The translations under genes were made by a program, and so were the position numbers. Positions 34,901 through 44,450 of a stretch of 64,000 bases of DNA are shown here, in pieces. How positions within the stretch are numbered: the stretch's first letter is position 1; every line of letters begins with the position of its first letter. The stretch covers positions 45,147 through 109,146 of the forward strand of contig NZ_JACJQG010000026.1 in the NCBI RefSeq assembly GCF_014696435.1, read 5' to 3'. Below the pieces are notes generated by a model. It was not told where the DNA came from. It searched no databases and worked only from the letters and a program-made list of their open reading frames with translations. Origin of the DNA: Calothrix anomala FACHB-343. Lineage in GTDB: Bacteria > Cyanobacteriota > Cyanobacteriia > Cyanobacteriales > Nostocaceae.

Positions 34901-35969
34901 GAATATTGATGGCAGCATTCCAATCCCTATCCATGACAAAGCCACATTCGCAAACATGGGTTCTTGTTGATAGAGATTTTTTGACAACTGCACCACAACT
35001 AGAGCATTCACCAGAAGTGTAGGCAGGGTTAACCGCAACAGTTATTCTGCCAAACTTCACCCCAAAATACTCTAACCATTTCCTGAATTGATACCAACCA
35101 GCATCATTAATAGATTTGGCGAGACAGTGATTTCTAACTAAATTTTTAATCCTCAAATCTTCATAGGCGACCAAATCGTGAGATTGGATGACGCAACGCG
35201 CTATTCTCTTAGCGTGTTCTTCACGTTGCCTACTTATTTTGAGGTGTACTCGCCCTAATTTATTAATAGCTTTCTTACGGTTGGCAGAAGCCCTTTTTTT
35301 TCTAGAAACGCGCCTTTGTCGAAACTTGAGGCGTTTCTCTGTTGTGCGATAAAACCTTGGATTAGGTTCACTGTGTCCATTACTGTCTGTGTAGAACTCT
35401 TTTAGTCCAACGTCCAAACCGATAGTTTTACCAGTTGGTTGTGTTTCTACTTTGTTATCTACACTCACCAAAAATTGAACATAGTACCCGTCTGCACGAC
35501 GAACTAACCTAACTCGTTTTATCTGTTCTAATTGGTAGAAGTTTAAATCCCACGTTCCTTTAAGTTTGAGCTTGCCAATCCCTTTTTTGTCGGTGAAGGT
35601 TATTTGTTTCCGGTCTTGTGAAAGTGACCACCCAGACGTTTTGTATTCCACTGAGCGAGAATTCTTCTTAAACTTTGGATATGCCTTTTTACCCACAACA
35701 GACTTTTTGCAGTTGTCGTAGAAACGAGCAATAGAACTATAAGCTCGTTCAATAGAGGCTTGGCAAGCGCTAGAATTCAAAGCTTTTACAAATGGGAATT
35801 CACCTCTCAATGACTTGCTCAGACGATATAAGTCTTTTTGTCCTACACCTCGGTTATCCATCCAAAAACGGATAGCTTTGTTGCGGACAAATTGAGCAGA
35901 TCTAATCGCCTCATCAATAGCAGTGTATTGAGTTGTTTTCCCCTTGGCTTTAAATTCTAAAACAATCAT
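34758..35969 (-). CDS. tnpB: TnpB RNA-guided nuclease (IS605 OrfB)
   Basis: A 403-residue TnpB. The RuvC triad is intact: Asp in IGLDVGLKEFY, Glu in VAYEDLRIKNL and Asp in VMDRDWNAAINIL. The zinc ribbon has CSSC and CEC ligands between the second and third RuvC motifs. The N-terminal wedge/REC-like part has the usual FKAKG-TTQYTAIDEAIRSAQF beginning. TnpB proteins cut DNA guided by RNA from the element's right end and help maintain the element. The full length and complete catalytic motifs suggest an active protein. Confidence 0.9.
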   Translation of the reverse strand: MIVLEFKAKGKTTQYTAIDEAIRSAQFVRNKAIRFWMDNRGVGQKDLYRLSKSLRGEFPFVKALNSSACQASIERAYSSIARFYDNCKKSVVGKKAYPKFKKNSRSVEYKTSGWSLSQDRKQITFTDKKGIGKLKLKGTWDLNFYQLEQIKRVRLVRRADGYYVQFLVSVDNKVETQPTGKTIGLDVGLKEFYTDSNGHSEPNPRFYRTTEKRLKFRQRRVSRKKRASANRKKAINKLGRVHLKISRQREEHAKRIARCVIQSHDLVAYEDLRIKNLVRNHCLAKSINDAGWYQFRKWLEYFGVKFGRITVAVNPAYTSGECSSCGAVVKKSLSTRTHVCECGFVMDRDWNAAINILKLALSTVGHTGTWILDPNASGDSTSTHAGVILSEQVGSMIEESSPL

Positions 35970-36068
35970 TTGCGTGGAAAACTCTTACGCAAATATGATA
36001 ACACAATTCAAGCCGTCCTGGAAGCGGCGCACTGAGAGCTACACCCGAAGTGGACGGGGCTTTAGACC

Positions 36069-36417
36069 CATTTTCTTGGTAAATAAATCAACTAATTCAA
36101 AAAAGATCCTCAAGATAGACTCTTCTCAACTGTGCTATATCTGGATTTAGTAATTCAGATAATTTAGGCGATCGCCAAGTGTAAATTATAATATTTTCAA
36201 ATATATTTAACAAGTATTAATAGTGCTTAACCTATTAATTAATTTTCTAATAAAATAATGCAATCAGATAATATATATTGAATTTGCAAATTCAATTTTA
36301 TCAGTCTCTTGTGGGGCAGGTAAGATGCCTGCCTCGATGATGCCAGTAGCCTGATAAGATTTAAGAATTCAGAAGAATTTGAATTTCTAAATTCTTAAAT
36401 CTTAACTTTCGCTAGTT
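36069..36417. other. AT-rich gap next to the TnpB element
   Basis: No gene. Contains a GTGGGGCAGGTAAGATGCC-type dispersed repeat at about 36311-36332 (GGCAGG/CCTGCC hairpin) and AAATTCTTAAATCTT repeats just before the next gene. Confidence 0.45.
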
Positions 36418-36885
36418 TTACCATCTTCTGATGGGGAAATTACCAGGAACTGCCTGTATTTTAGGCGTTGGTGCAGTAGTTTTTCTAATCCTCCTTCTTG
36501 TAGGAGTTTGTCCTTGGGTTGTGTAATTTACAGTTCTTACTCTTGGTTTAGATTCTGTCCGATTAACCGCCGTTGAACGCCTTGATATTCTTCTGGGTGC
36601 TTCTGTATTATCTGCTATTGAACGTCTTGATACCCTTCTAGGTTCTGCTCTACTAATTACCTTTGAACGTCTTGATGCGCGTGATGATGATTGTCTCTCT
36701 CCTGAGGCTCTTGCAACTATTGCCGGCCCAGCAGAGGGTAATTGATCATCATTGTTGTTAGATGCTATTGCTGGGCCTGCTACAGGAAGTGCTTCTTGAG
36801 CTAATAATCGTTGGGATGGAATTAAACTCAAACTTGCGAACACAAATAGAGCTGTAGCAGAAAGTAGAATTTTCATTTTTTCCAA
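36418..36885 (-). CDS. secreted Arg/Ser-rich repetitive protein
   Basis: A 155-residue protein with a signal peptide (about residues 1-29, LLAQEA). After it come two LPxAGPAI-type repeats (LPVAGPAIASN, LPSAGPAIVARA) and a very basic tail with the pattern RRxSRRS three times (RASRRSK, RRVSRRS, RRISRRS). No family was recognised. High positive charge outside the cytoplasm suggests binding to an acidic polymer, but this is only a guess. It may be co-transcribed with the MORN protein gene at 36916, which lies 30 bases upstream. Confidence 0.6.
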   Translation of the reverse strand: MEKMKILLSATALFVFASLSLIPSQRLLAQEALPVAGPAIASNNNDDQLPSAGPAIVARASGERQSSSRASRRSKVISRAEPRRVSRRSIADNTEAPRRISRRSTAVNRTESKPRVRTVNYTTQGQTPTRRRIRKTTAPTPKIQAVPGNFPIRRW

Positions 36886-36915
36886 AAACCTTTGCCTTGT
36901 TAAATTATATGTAGA

Positions 36916-37599
36916 CTAACGGTAATCGCGGTTGAATGATTTACATGAAAAATTATCAATTCCTTCTAATTTATCCGCATTCCAGCGTCCATCTTGCTCA
37001 GTCTTATCGGCAAATATATAGACTCCTTCTCCTTGACATTTACTGTTAGTGAAGTTTCCTCTATATTCATTTCCGTTTCTTAATTTTAAAGCCCCCAGTC
37101 CTTGCAATTGATCGTTCTTAAATTCTCCTACATAATAGTTAATATTACTTTCGACTGGATAAGATAATCTTCCACAACCATGACGTTTATTATTTTTAAA
37201 GTCTCCATAATACTGAAACCCATTTTCTTTAAATACCATCAACCCTCTGCCATTGGCTTGTTTTGTTCTTGCATCTATCTGTCCGTAATATTTATAGACT
37301 TTAGTTTCCCAGGTTGGTTTACCTGTAGCTGAAGGTGGTGAGGATAACTCTGACTCGCTATCGCAAGGAAGTTGGGAGAATTTGCCAGAATTTGGTACAT
37401 TATTTGGTGTTGTTTCCGGAACTGGTGTAGTAGTTGGTGTAGATGATGGTGATGATGGGGTTGTTGGGGAATCTGGTAAAGTGCTGGGTTTTGATGAGTC
37501 AGGCGATACTTGTTGACCTAATATTTTCTGTACTGGAAAAATACCTAAAGTTGTCAACACAAGTAAACAAGTAGCCGAAATTATCAATTTTTTATTCAT
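36916..37599 (-). CDS. secreted MORN-repeat protein
   Basis: A 227-residue protein: signal peptide (1-28), a Ser/Pro/Thr linker (residues 30-72), then a domain LPCDSESELSSPPSATGKPTW leading into MORN repeats (YYGDFKNNKRHGCGRLSYP, YYVGEFKNDQLQGLGALKL, YRGNFTNSKCQGEGVY). The same domain, about 65% identical by eye, forms the C-terminus of the Ser/Thr kinase at 38585. MORN repeats often bind lipids or proteins. As the kinase carries its copy outside the membrane as well, the two may compete for one ligand or interact. Confidence 0.8.
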   Translation of the reverse strand: MNKKLIISATCLLVLTTLGIFPVQKILGQQVSPDSSKPSTLPDSPTTPSSPSSTPTTTPVPETTPNNVPNSGKFSQLPCDSESELSSPPSATGKPTWETKVYKYYGQIDARTKQANGRGLMVFKENGFQYYGDFKNNKRHGCGRLSYPVESNINYYVGEFKNDQLQGLGALKLRNGNEYRGNFTNSKCQGEGVYIFADKTEQDGRWNADKLEGIDNFSCKSFNRDYR

Positions 37600-38584
37600 A
37601 AAACCCTATTTTTTTAAACTAAACTACCGGAAGATTTGAGCAAATTTTGGAGAAAAAATTGATTTGTATGTTGAGCGAGTTAATTTTGTTAAACTACAGC
37701 AATTGAGCGACAAATTTTCCATTCCAGCTAAGATTATTACTGGGGATTTTGTCGCACAAAGTCAGGCAAAACAGCCTCAGGGCATTTTGCCTATATAGGT
37801 TAATTATTAGAGGTAGCATGATTTTACCGAGTGCATCGTCATGATTTTTAAAAAACAAAATTTATTCATCTAGCCAAAAATTATGTAAGTATTTTATGTT
37901 ACATAATTTTTTCTTTGGCTTTGATAATAAAAATTACACAAACAGCTAATTAGTGTTTTGATGCTTATTTAAATACAGCCAATACTAGTTTCTATTGTTA
38001 CTAGATTTGCTAGAATTTAATTACGCAAAATAACACACATAGCTCATCTGAACAGCACTTAAGTATATATTAGCAGGAGATATTAATTTCTGGTAGTACT
38101 TAAGTCTAAGAAAATATAAACTCACTGTCATAATAATGGCTGTGTTTGGCACAAACTTGCCCTCAAAGATTTAAATTTTTATGGAAAAAAATCATCATAA
38201 TCTATATTGACAAGATAATTTTTACAAAAATTTACTATTTTTTCAGAGAAATAATAAATTAGGAGTAACAATGAATACCAAACACTACTTTATGCCAGGA
38301 AGACAATTATACAACCAGTTAATTTCCTATAAATTACCCAAGATAATTAAATATTTTAAGTTTTGAGATGGTTTTTTTAAAAAAATATAATAGCATAAAA
38401 TATAAGATATATAGAATTACTAGTTCCTTGTTTATGGCTGAATATCGCTTTTGCTGCTACAACATTTGGTTCTAGCATGTAAGAATTTTAGATGCCAAGA
38501 AATAAATTTACTATTGTATTTAGTTGAGTTTCAACGCCTATAAATTACATCTTATATTCCTAATTTGAAGGTTAAGTAAATCCG
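37600..38584. other. long divergent intergenic region between the MORN genes
   Basis: About 985 bases, A+T rich, between the secreted MORN gene and the kinase-MORN gene. It contains one small frame with a good ribosome binding site (38271-38366). Otherwise no repeat, operator or terminator that I can support was seen; the length suggests long 5' leaders or lost sequence. Confidence 0.5.
38271..38366 (+). CDS. possible 31-residue small protein
   Basis: ATG at 38271 is preceded by TAGGAGTAACA, an excellent ribosome binding site at ideal spacing. The product begins MNTKHYFMPGRQLYNQLI and ends in a basic, aromatic tail (KIIKYFKF). No homologue is known to me. It lies 218 bases upstream of the kinase-MORN gene on the same strand. 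Only the initiation signal supports it. Confidence 0.35.
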   Translation: MNTKHYFMPGRQLYNQLISYKLPKIIKYFKF

Positions 38585-40084
38585 ATGGACTATCGTAGCA
38601 TCATACTCCGCAGCCGTTACAAAGTTATTCAACCCTTGGATAGTGGTGGATTTGGTGAAACATATTTAGCAGAGGATTTGGATATACCGACAGATCCGAA
38701 GCCGAAATGTGTGGTTAAGCATCTAAAACCACAAAACCAAAATGAAGAACTTTTAAAAATTGCTAAAAATTTATTCGATCGGGAAGCTGGAGCTTTATAT
38801 CGTTTAGGTCAGATGAGCGATCGCATTCCCAGACTATTTGCCCATTTTGAAGAGAACGGCGAATTTTATTTAGTACAAGAATTTATTGATGGGCATGACT
38901 TAAGCAAAGAAATAATCTTAGGTCAGCCTTGGAAAGAAGCACAAGTCAAAAAACTACTCACAGATGTTTTAGAAATTTTAGTAGTTGTTCATCAACAAAA
39001 TATTATTCATCGGGATATTAAACCCAAAAATATCATGCGTCGTCAAGATGGAACGATTGTGCTAATTGATTTTGGCGCAGTCAAAGAAATTAAAGGCTTA
39101 GAGACGAATACTCAAGGTATAGTGACATCGACCATCTTGATTGGTACAAATGGCTATATGCCAAACGAACAAGCTAATGGTAAACCAAAGCTGTCTAGCG
39201 ATGTGTATGCAGTAGGAATGCTAGGAATCCAAGCAATCACAGGGATAGCACCGCAAAATTTACCGGAAGATCCTGTAACTGGTGAAATCATTTGGCGGGA
39301 TCATGCAAATGTCAGCGATAGGTTGGCTGAAGTGTTAACAACTATGGTACGTTCTCACTTTAGCCAACGTTACCCCACAGCCACAGAAGCTTTACAAGCA
39401 CTGACTCAATCACGACCAATACCATCAGCAAAAGTACAGTCACAAACCAAGCGATCGCTAATTAATCCAAAATTAATCCTAGCAGGGGGGGTAGGTTTAA
39501 TGGCATTAATCGCGTCTTTGTACTTTGTACCTAAATATTTAGCTCAATCACCATCTCCTGTAAACAATCCAGAAACTCCTAACCCCACACCAGTAACGAC
39601 AAAAAAATTCGTGGAGTTACCTTGTGATGGCGAGCGAGAATTATCCTCACTACCTCCAGCTACAGGTAAACCAGCTTGGGAAACTGAGAGATATAAATAT
39701 TACGGACAGATAGATCCAACTACAAAAAACGCTAATGGTAGAGGGTTGATGGTATTTAAGCAGGGTGGTTTTCAATACTATGGAGACTTTAAAAATAATC
39801 AACGTAATGGTTGTGGAAGATTATCCTATCCAGAATCTTCCGATCTCAGTTATTATTTAGGTCAATTTCAAAACGATCAATATCAAGGGCTAGGGAGATT
39901 GAAATGGAAGAATGGTAATGAATATAGAGGAAACTTTGCTAATAATCAATGCCAAGGAGAAGGAGTATTACATATAACAGCAGATAATACAGAACATGAT
40001 GGTAAATGGCAGAAAAATCAGTTGGAAGGAAGCAATGTTTTATGTAATAAGCAGTCTTCATCACCCGTTGCTAGCCAGAAGTAA
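38585..40084 (+). CDS. membrane Ser/Thr protein kinase with C-terminal MORN domain
   Basis: A 499-residue Hanks-type kinase. Kinase motifs: SGGFGETYLAED glycine loop, Lys in CVVKHLKP, catalytic HRDIKPKNIM, IDFGAVKE, and the activation-segment GTNGYMPNEQ. After the kinase (about 10-275) comes one membrane helix (about 295-317), a Pro/Thr linker and an extracytoplasmic MORN domain (338-490) paralogous to the secreted protein at 36916. The layout is receptor-kinase-like: outer MORN sensor, inner kinase. Targets are unknown. Confidence 0.9.
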   Translation: MDYRSIILRSRYKVIQPLDSGGFGETYLAEDLDIPTDPKPKCVVKHLKPQNQNEELLKIAKNLFDREAGALYRLGQMSDRIPRLFAHFEENGEFYLVQEFIDGHDLSKEIILGQPWKEAQVKKLLTDVLEILVVVHQQNIIHRDIKPKNIMRRQDGTIVLIDFGAVKEIKGLETNTQGIVTSTILIGTNGYMPNEQANGKPKLSSDVYAVGMLGIQAITGIAPQNLPEDPVTGEIIWRDHANVSDRLAEVLTTMVRSHFSQRYPTATEALQALTQSRPIPSAKVQSQTKRSLINPKLILAGGVGLMALIASLYFVPKYLAQSPSPVNNPETPNPTPVTTKKFVELPCDGERELSSLPPATGKPAWETERYKYYGQIDPTTKNANGRGLMVFKQGGFQYYGDFKNNQRNGCGRLSYPESSDLSYYLGQFQNDQYQGLGRLKWKNGNEYRGNFANNQCQGEGVLHITADNTEHDGKWQKNQLEGSNVLCNKQSSSPVASQK

Positions 40085-40093
40085 ATTTTTTAG

Positions 40094-40240
40094 GACTTAC
40101 GCAAAAGTTGCCAAAAAGCTTAATTTATTGAACCGCCCTTCGGGTTCGCCACTTTGCCATCGTGACGGGAACCGCCAAAACGGCAAGTGGACTCACCAAG
40201 ACGCCAAGAACGCCAAGAATTCGTAGAGTGTGCGTAAGTC
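40094..40240. mobile_element. 147-bp MITE-like element with GACTTACGCA ends
   Basis: Perfect 10-base terminal inverted repeats GACTTACGCA (40094-40103) and TGCGTAAGTC (40231-40240). The interior contains a GAACCGCCCTTCGGGTTC hairpin and repeats of ACGCCAAGA. It is non-coding and sits 10 bases past the kinase stop. Confidence 0.65.
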
Positions 40241-40301
40241 ATATTTTTAATGCGCGAATTTTGAATTGTTAAATTATTGATATTTTTGGCGAAAATCTCA
40301 A

Positions 40302-41777
40302 TTAAACTGCCATTTTCTCTGTAGAGACTAACTTTGCTTTTGGCTTAAAAGACAGAACTTTTTCGATAACATAAGTCAGGGATTTACTGCGGGGTTCGCG
40401 GACAAAGAATAAGGGGAAAAGCGCTATTAAGCGTAAAGCGGCGGAAAGGGCAAATAATCCAGGTAAACCACCAATAATATCTAGTTGGGCTAAAAAACCG
40501 CCAGTTGTTGCACCTAAACCACCACAAACACCAGTAACCGCAGCTGCGATCGCAAAATATTGCGAAGGACTATCTAATGGAGCCATCTCCATCTGAATAT
40601 TACTGTTACATAAGTCGAGGGCTGCACCAAAACCACCCCAAATTAGGTGTATTAAGGGTAGCCATAACCAGACAGAAATTAAGTCACTACCCAAGCCTAG
40701 CCACAATAAGGGCGTGACAGCAATTAAACTACCAACCAATAATAATATGGGACGATTGCCGACGCGATCGGCTAACTTACCCCAAATTACTAACATCACT
40801 AAATTAGCCCCAGCCAGTAAACTTGCATAAAGAGTGACTGTAGTCAAGGCTAAATCTAAGTTTTTCAACAGATAAAGATTAAAAAACGGCGAGCTGAGGT
40901 TAACGGCGAATGTCCACAACCCCACATACAGGAGAAATTTTAAGAAATTCCGATCTTTAAAGATAGTAAATAGCTGCGGTTGAGAATCTTGGGAATTTTC
41001 TGCAGTGAGAGACGCAGTTTTACCAGCGCGGTAAACTTGGGGATTGACATCCACCATCCAAAATTGACAAGCCAAACTAATTAAGCCGATGATGACGCCA
41101 AAAAATAACAGTATGGCGTAAGCTTGAATATCACCACCAGGGTAAGCCGAGACAATATATCCGAGAATTGGTACAGATAACAAATTCGTCAAACTACCTG
41201 CACTATTGCGCAAACCAAAATAACGTCCGCGTAAAGCAGGGGGAACTAAAGCAGCCATCCAGCTAAACCAGGCGCAACCGCCTAAGGCTCCCAAGATATT
41301 GGTGACGAGGATAATTGCTAAAGTCCCAATAACTAACTGATGGGATTCCATATCCGAACAGCAGAACCAAGCAATACCTCCAACTAAAACCAACCACAGC
41401 AGTCTAGAGGGGCCAAAAATCATCATTGTATACCAATGGCGGCTGGTAGTGCGATCGGCTAGGTAGGCTCCGAATGGTTGTAAGAAGTTCGCCAGTAGGG
41501 GAATGGAAGAGAGCAAGCCAATTTCCACTGGGTTAGCACCTAACTGGAGTAAGAAGTTAACCAGCAATACACCGCCGGTAATATTAGAAAAAATAGCTGC
41601 AAATACTCCATCCAGAGTCGAAGCTTTGAGACTAGTTCGAGTAGCTTGCTTAGAGATTTTCGGTGGAGAATCTGTCCAAGGTATGAGTGCTGATGCTGGA
41701 GTGGGCTTAATGAGTTCTACTTCTAGAGGAGATGAGCTGTTGAGTAGTTCTTCAGCAGAGGGAGATAGAGTCTTCAC
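40302..41777 (-). CDS. MFS transporter of unknown substrate
   Basis: A 491-residue major facilitator protein with about twelve helices. A soluble N-terminal extension (about 50 residues, Ser/Pro-rich) precedes TLDGVFAAIFSNITGGVLLVNFLL. The loop 2-3 motif appears as GAYLADRTTSRHWYT and the second-half equivalent as GKLADRVGNRPILL. Related cyanobacterial proteins are annotated only as MFS. It is a single-gene unit facing away from the TpsB gene. Confidence 0.82.
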   Translation of the reverse strand: MKTLSPSAEELLNSSSPLEVELIKPTPASALIPWTDSPPKISKQATRTSLKASTLDGVFAAIFSNITGGVLLVNFLLQLGANPVEIGLLSSIPLLANFLQPFGAYLADRTTSRHWYTMMIFGPSRLLWLVLVGGIAWFCCSDMESHQLVIGTLAIILVTNILGALGGCAWFSWMAALVPPALRGRYFGLRNSAGSLTNLLSVPILGYIVSAYPGGDIQAYAILLFFGVIIGLISLACQFWMVDVNPQVYRAGKTASLTAENSQDSQPQLFTIFKDRNFLKFLLYVGLWTFAVNLSSPFFNLYLLKNLDLALTTVTLYASLLAGANLVMLVIWGKLADRVGNRPILLLVGSLIAVTPLLWLGLGSDLISVWLWLPLIHLIWGGFGAALDLCNSNIQMEMAPLDSPSQYFAIAAAVTGVCGGLGATTGGFLAQLDIIGGLPGLFALSAALRLIALFPLFFVREPRSKSLTYVIEKVLSFKPKAKLVSTEKMAV

Positions 41778-42622
41778 TAGCGAAAATCTGACTTTATTGG
41801 TGGTAATAAACTGACAATAAGCTGGCGATTAACACACAGTAACAGCCAAAAGCATGATAGATTTTCAATCTAACGACACAAAAATTCAAATAAAATATTA
41901 TACCGAAAGACTCTTGACAAAATACTCCCCAAGAGGGGGTTTTTCCTTAAAGATGAAGAGTCAACAAAGCTACATTACAGCAAGTTAAAGGATGAAATCT
42001 CGTGTTATTTGTGTGTAATTTATTACATTAATTTATTGAGATAAGAGAGAAAAATAAGAGGACAGGTAAAATATTTAATACCACTCAATTACTTTTTGAA
42101 AGCTAATTAATATTTATCTTTAAAAGTGAAAAAGCTAATAATTTAGCTGTTATGTAAATTTGAGTTATTCGTGTTGTTGAAATATATAATTATTTGGTGA
42201 TTTTCAAATATAGGTAAATAGTTTAATAGATAAAATCTCCGATATTGGTAAGGCATAGAAATATCTCAATTGGCAGAAATCAAGAATATAAATTGTCAAT
42301 TATCTGTGAGCAAATCTCTCAACTGCGACAAGAGTGTATATTTCCTCTATCTAGGATAGATTTCCTAACTTGTGCAATATTGCTATAGGATTACTAGATA
42401 TTGATTTTGTCTAATTGGCGGTTGGGAAGGGGTATTTGATGTGCTTGGCAAATTCCAGGAACATACCAGATAATAGTGAAACTTCAGGTATCAGTTTAAA
42501 CTCTAGGTGAAATTTTTCATTTAGCTGGGAGTTAGATCAATAAATATGACACAAACTACTCTCCTGTAATGTCAACTTGCTGACCGATAAATTTTCATGT
42601 CCCTTGAACTGTCACAATAAAT
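41778..42622. other. divergent intergenic region with a nested inverted repeat
   Basis: 845 bases, AT-rich. At 41909-41962 an outer pair GACTCTT / AAGAGTC encloses an inner CTCCCC-aaga-GGGGGTTTTT hairpin resembling a plus-strand terminator or attenuator, though no gene is seen before it on that strand. The remaining sequence up to the TpsB gene shows nothing recognisable. Confidence 0.45.
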
Positions 42623-44407
42623 ATGAGCAATCAATTTTCTCCCCAGCGAGCATTATTATGGTTACAACTGAGTATATTAGTGTTGCTTGGCAGCATGAAT
42701 TCTCGGTCAGCACAGGCCCAGACGATTAATACCGTACAAGTGCCAAATAATACTTCTATTCTCTCCCAACAGTTGCCACCGCCACAAGATGTGCAACCAC
42801 CCATACCTTCCCCATCTCCCACACCTAACCCACCCCAGCCATTACCCCCACCAGAAGAGTTACTTCCCGCGCCTAGTCCTAACCCTACACCAGAGCAACC
42901 GTTTCCCGACAAGCTACCAGAAACGATTGTTGTAGATAAGTTTGAAATTGTGGGGAGTACAGTTTTCTCTCAGGAAGAGTTAGCCGCAGCGATCGCGGAA
43001 TTTACTAAAAGGCCGATATCTCTAGCAGAGATATTTCAAGCGCGGTCGAAAATTACTGATTTATATGTCAAGAAGGGTTATATTACCTCCGGTGCGTACA
43101 TTCCCCCCCAAACTATTAAGTCTGGTGTGGTGAAAATTCAGATTGTGGAAGGTAAGTTAGAAGAAATTCAGATAACTGGAACTCGCCGTCTCAATCCTAA
43201 TTATGTCCGCAGTCGATTAGCGATCGCTACCGGCGCACCGTTAAATCGCGAAAAATTACTCGAAGCATTGCAACTACTGCAACTGAATCCCTTAATTCAA
43301 AACCTCTCAGCAGAACTATCCGCCGGTTCTCGTCCCGGTGTCAGCGTGTTACAAGTAGAAGTGAGGGAAGCCAAAACCTTTAGTTCGCAAATCGTCTTAG
43401 ATAATGGGCGATCGCCTAGTGTAGGTAGTTTCCGTCGGCGCTTACAAATCAATCAAGCTAACTTGCTCGGCTTCGGAGATGGTTTTAACTTTGCTTATAC
43501 GAATACCGATGGTAGCAATGCCTTTGATGTCGGCTATAGCATACCCCTTAACGCTCGTAACGGTACCCTTTCTTTTAACTTTGGTACCACATCCAGCAAT
43601 GTTATTGAAGAACCCTTTAATATTCTTGATATTGAATCCTCTTCCCGTTATTACGAAATTACCTATCGTCAACCGATTGTTCAAACTCCTACCCAAGAAT
43701 TTGCTGTAGGGTTGACAGCTTCGCGGAGAGAAAGCGAAGCTAGTTATATTGAAGGCGATCGCTTACCTTTCCCCTCATTAGGTGCTGATGCTGAAGGTAA
43801 AACCCGCATCTCTGCACTGCGATTTTTCCAAGAATGGACAAGTCGTAATAGCCGCGAAGTCATCGCTTTGCGATCGCAATTTAATTTAGGTATAGATGTA
43901 TTAAATCCAACTATAAATCAAGAAGCCCCCGATAGTCAGTTTTTCTCTTGGCAAGGTCAAGCCCAGTGGGCAAGGCTATTAGCGCCGGAAACATTATTAA
44001 TTCTCCGCGCAAATACGCAACTAGCTTCTAGAGCTTTGCTACCTTTAGAACAACTCGGTTTAGGTGGGATTGATACAGTACGCGGCTATCGTCAAGATTA
44101 CTTATTAACAGATAATGGTGCATTCGCTTCTGCTGAAGTGCAAGTACCGATTCTGCGCTTACCGAAGATGAATAGTGTATTGCAGATTATCCCCTTTGTT
44201 GACTTTGGTGTAGCTTGGAATAGTTCTAATCGGGATAACCCAGACCCCAATACCTTAGCATCTGTGGGTTTAGGCTTGCGTTGGACACAAGGCGATCGCT
44301 TTACTGCCCGTCTTGATTGGGGTATTCCTTTAGTATCTGTAGAATCCAGAGATAACACCTGGCAAGAAAACGGGCTGTATTTCTCTTTGATTTACAATCC
44401 TTTTTAA
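42623..44407 (+). CDS. TpsB-type outer-membrane secretion pore (ShlB/FhaC/HecB family)
   Basis: A 594-residue outer-membrane protein of two-partner secretion. Signal peptide (1-33, SAQAQ), a proline-rich periplasmic linker (about 55-98), POTRA domains ([21 protein letters not shown] and [18 protein letters not shown]), then a 16-strand beta barrel with the [17 protein letters not shown] motif (VRGY/F of loop L6) and a C-terminal NPF ending in Phe. It exports a large TpsA adhesin or hemolysin, but no TpsA gene is in the window. In other cyanobacteria, such genes cluster with CHAT, CHASE2 and DUF928 genes, here 13 kb away. Confidence 0.92.
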   Translation: MSNQFSPQRALLWLQLSILVLLGSMNSRSAQAQTINTVQVPNNTSILSQQLPPPQDVQPPIPSPSPTPNPPQPLPPPEELLPAPSPNPTPEQPFPDKLPETIVVDKFEIVGSTVFSQEELAAAIAEFTKRPISLAEIFQARSKITDLYVKKGYITSGAYIPPQTIKSGVVKIQIVEGKLEEIQITGTRRLNPNYVRSRLAIATGAPLNREKLLEALQLLQLNPLIQNLSAELSAGSRPGVSVLQVEVREAKTFSSQIVLDNGRSPSVGSFRRRLQINQANLLGFGDGFNFAYTNTDGSNAFDVGYSIPLNARNGTLSFNFGTTSSNVIEEPFNILDIESSSRYYEITYRQPIVQTPTQEFAVGLTASRRESEASYIEGDRLPFPSLGADAEGKTRISALRFFQEWTSRNSREVIALRSQFNLGIDVLNPTINQEAPDSQFFSWQGQAQWARLLAPETLLILRANTQLASRALLPLEQLGLGGIDTVRGYRQDYLLTDNGAFASAEVQVPILRLPKMNSVLQIIPFVDFGVAWNSSNRDNPDPNTLASVGLGLRWTQGDRFTARLDWGIPLVSVESRDNTWQENGLYFSLIYNPF

Positions 44408-44410
44408 TGT

Positions 44411-44450
44411 TAACGGTCAATAGTCAACAGTCAACAGTCAACAGTCAACA
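44411..44450. repeat. CAGTCAA heptamer repeat
   Basis: Five GTCAACA/GTCAATA units, the reverse of the TTGACTG family, between the convergent TpsB and Nudix-like genes. The last unit overlaps the Nudix-like stop codon region and encodes its end (TVDC). Confidence 0.75.

Larger units (their letters stand above)
34743..36068 (-). mobile_element. solo-TnpB element of the IS200/IS605 superfamily (IS1341-type)
   Basis: It contains only tnpB and no tnpA. The right end (34743-34780) has the minus-strand hairpin CGCCC-TTATA-GGGCG followed by GAGAGTGTCAA; the same end occurs in the second element at 63620. The left end (about 36010-36063) has AAGCCGTCC and GGACGGGGCTT arms of a subterminal hairpin. 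There are no terminal inverted repeats, as expected for the superfamily. The exact left boundary is uncertain by some ten bases. Confidence 0.75.
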
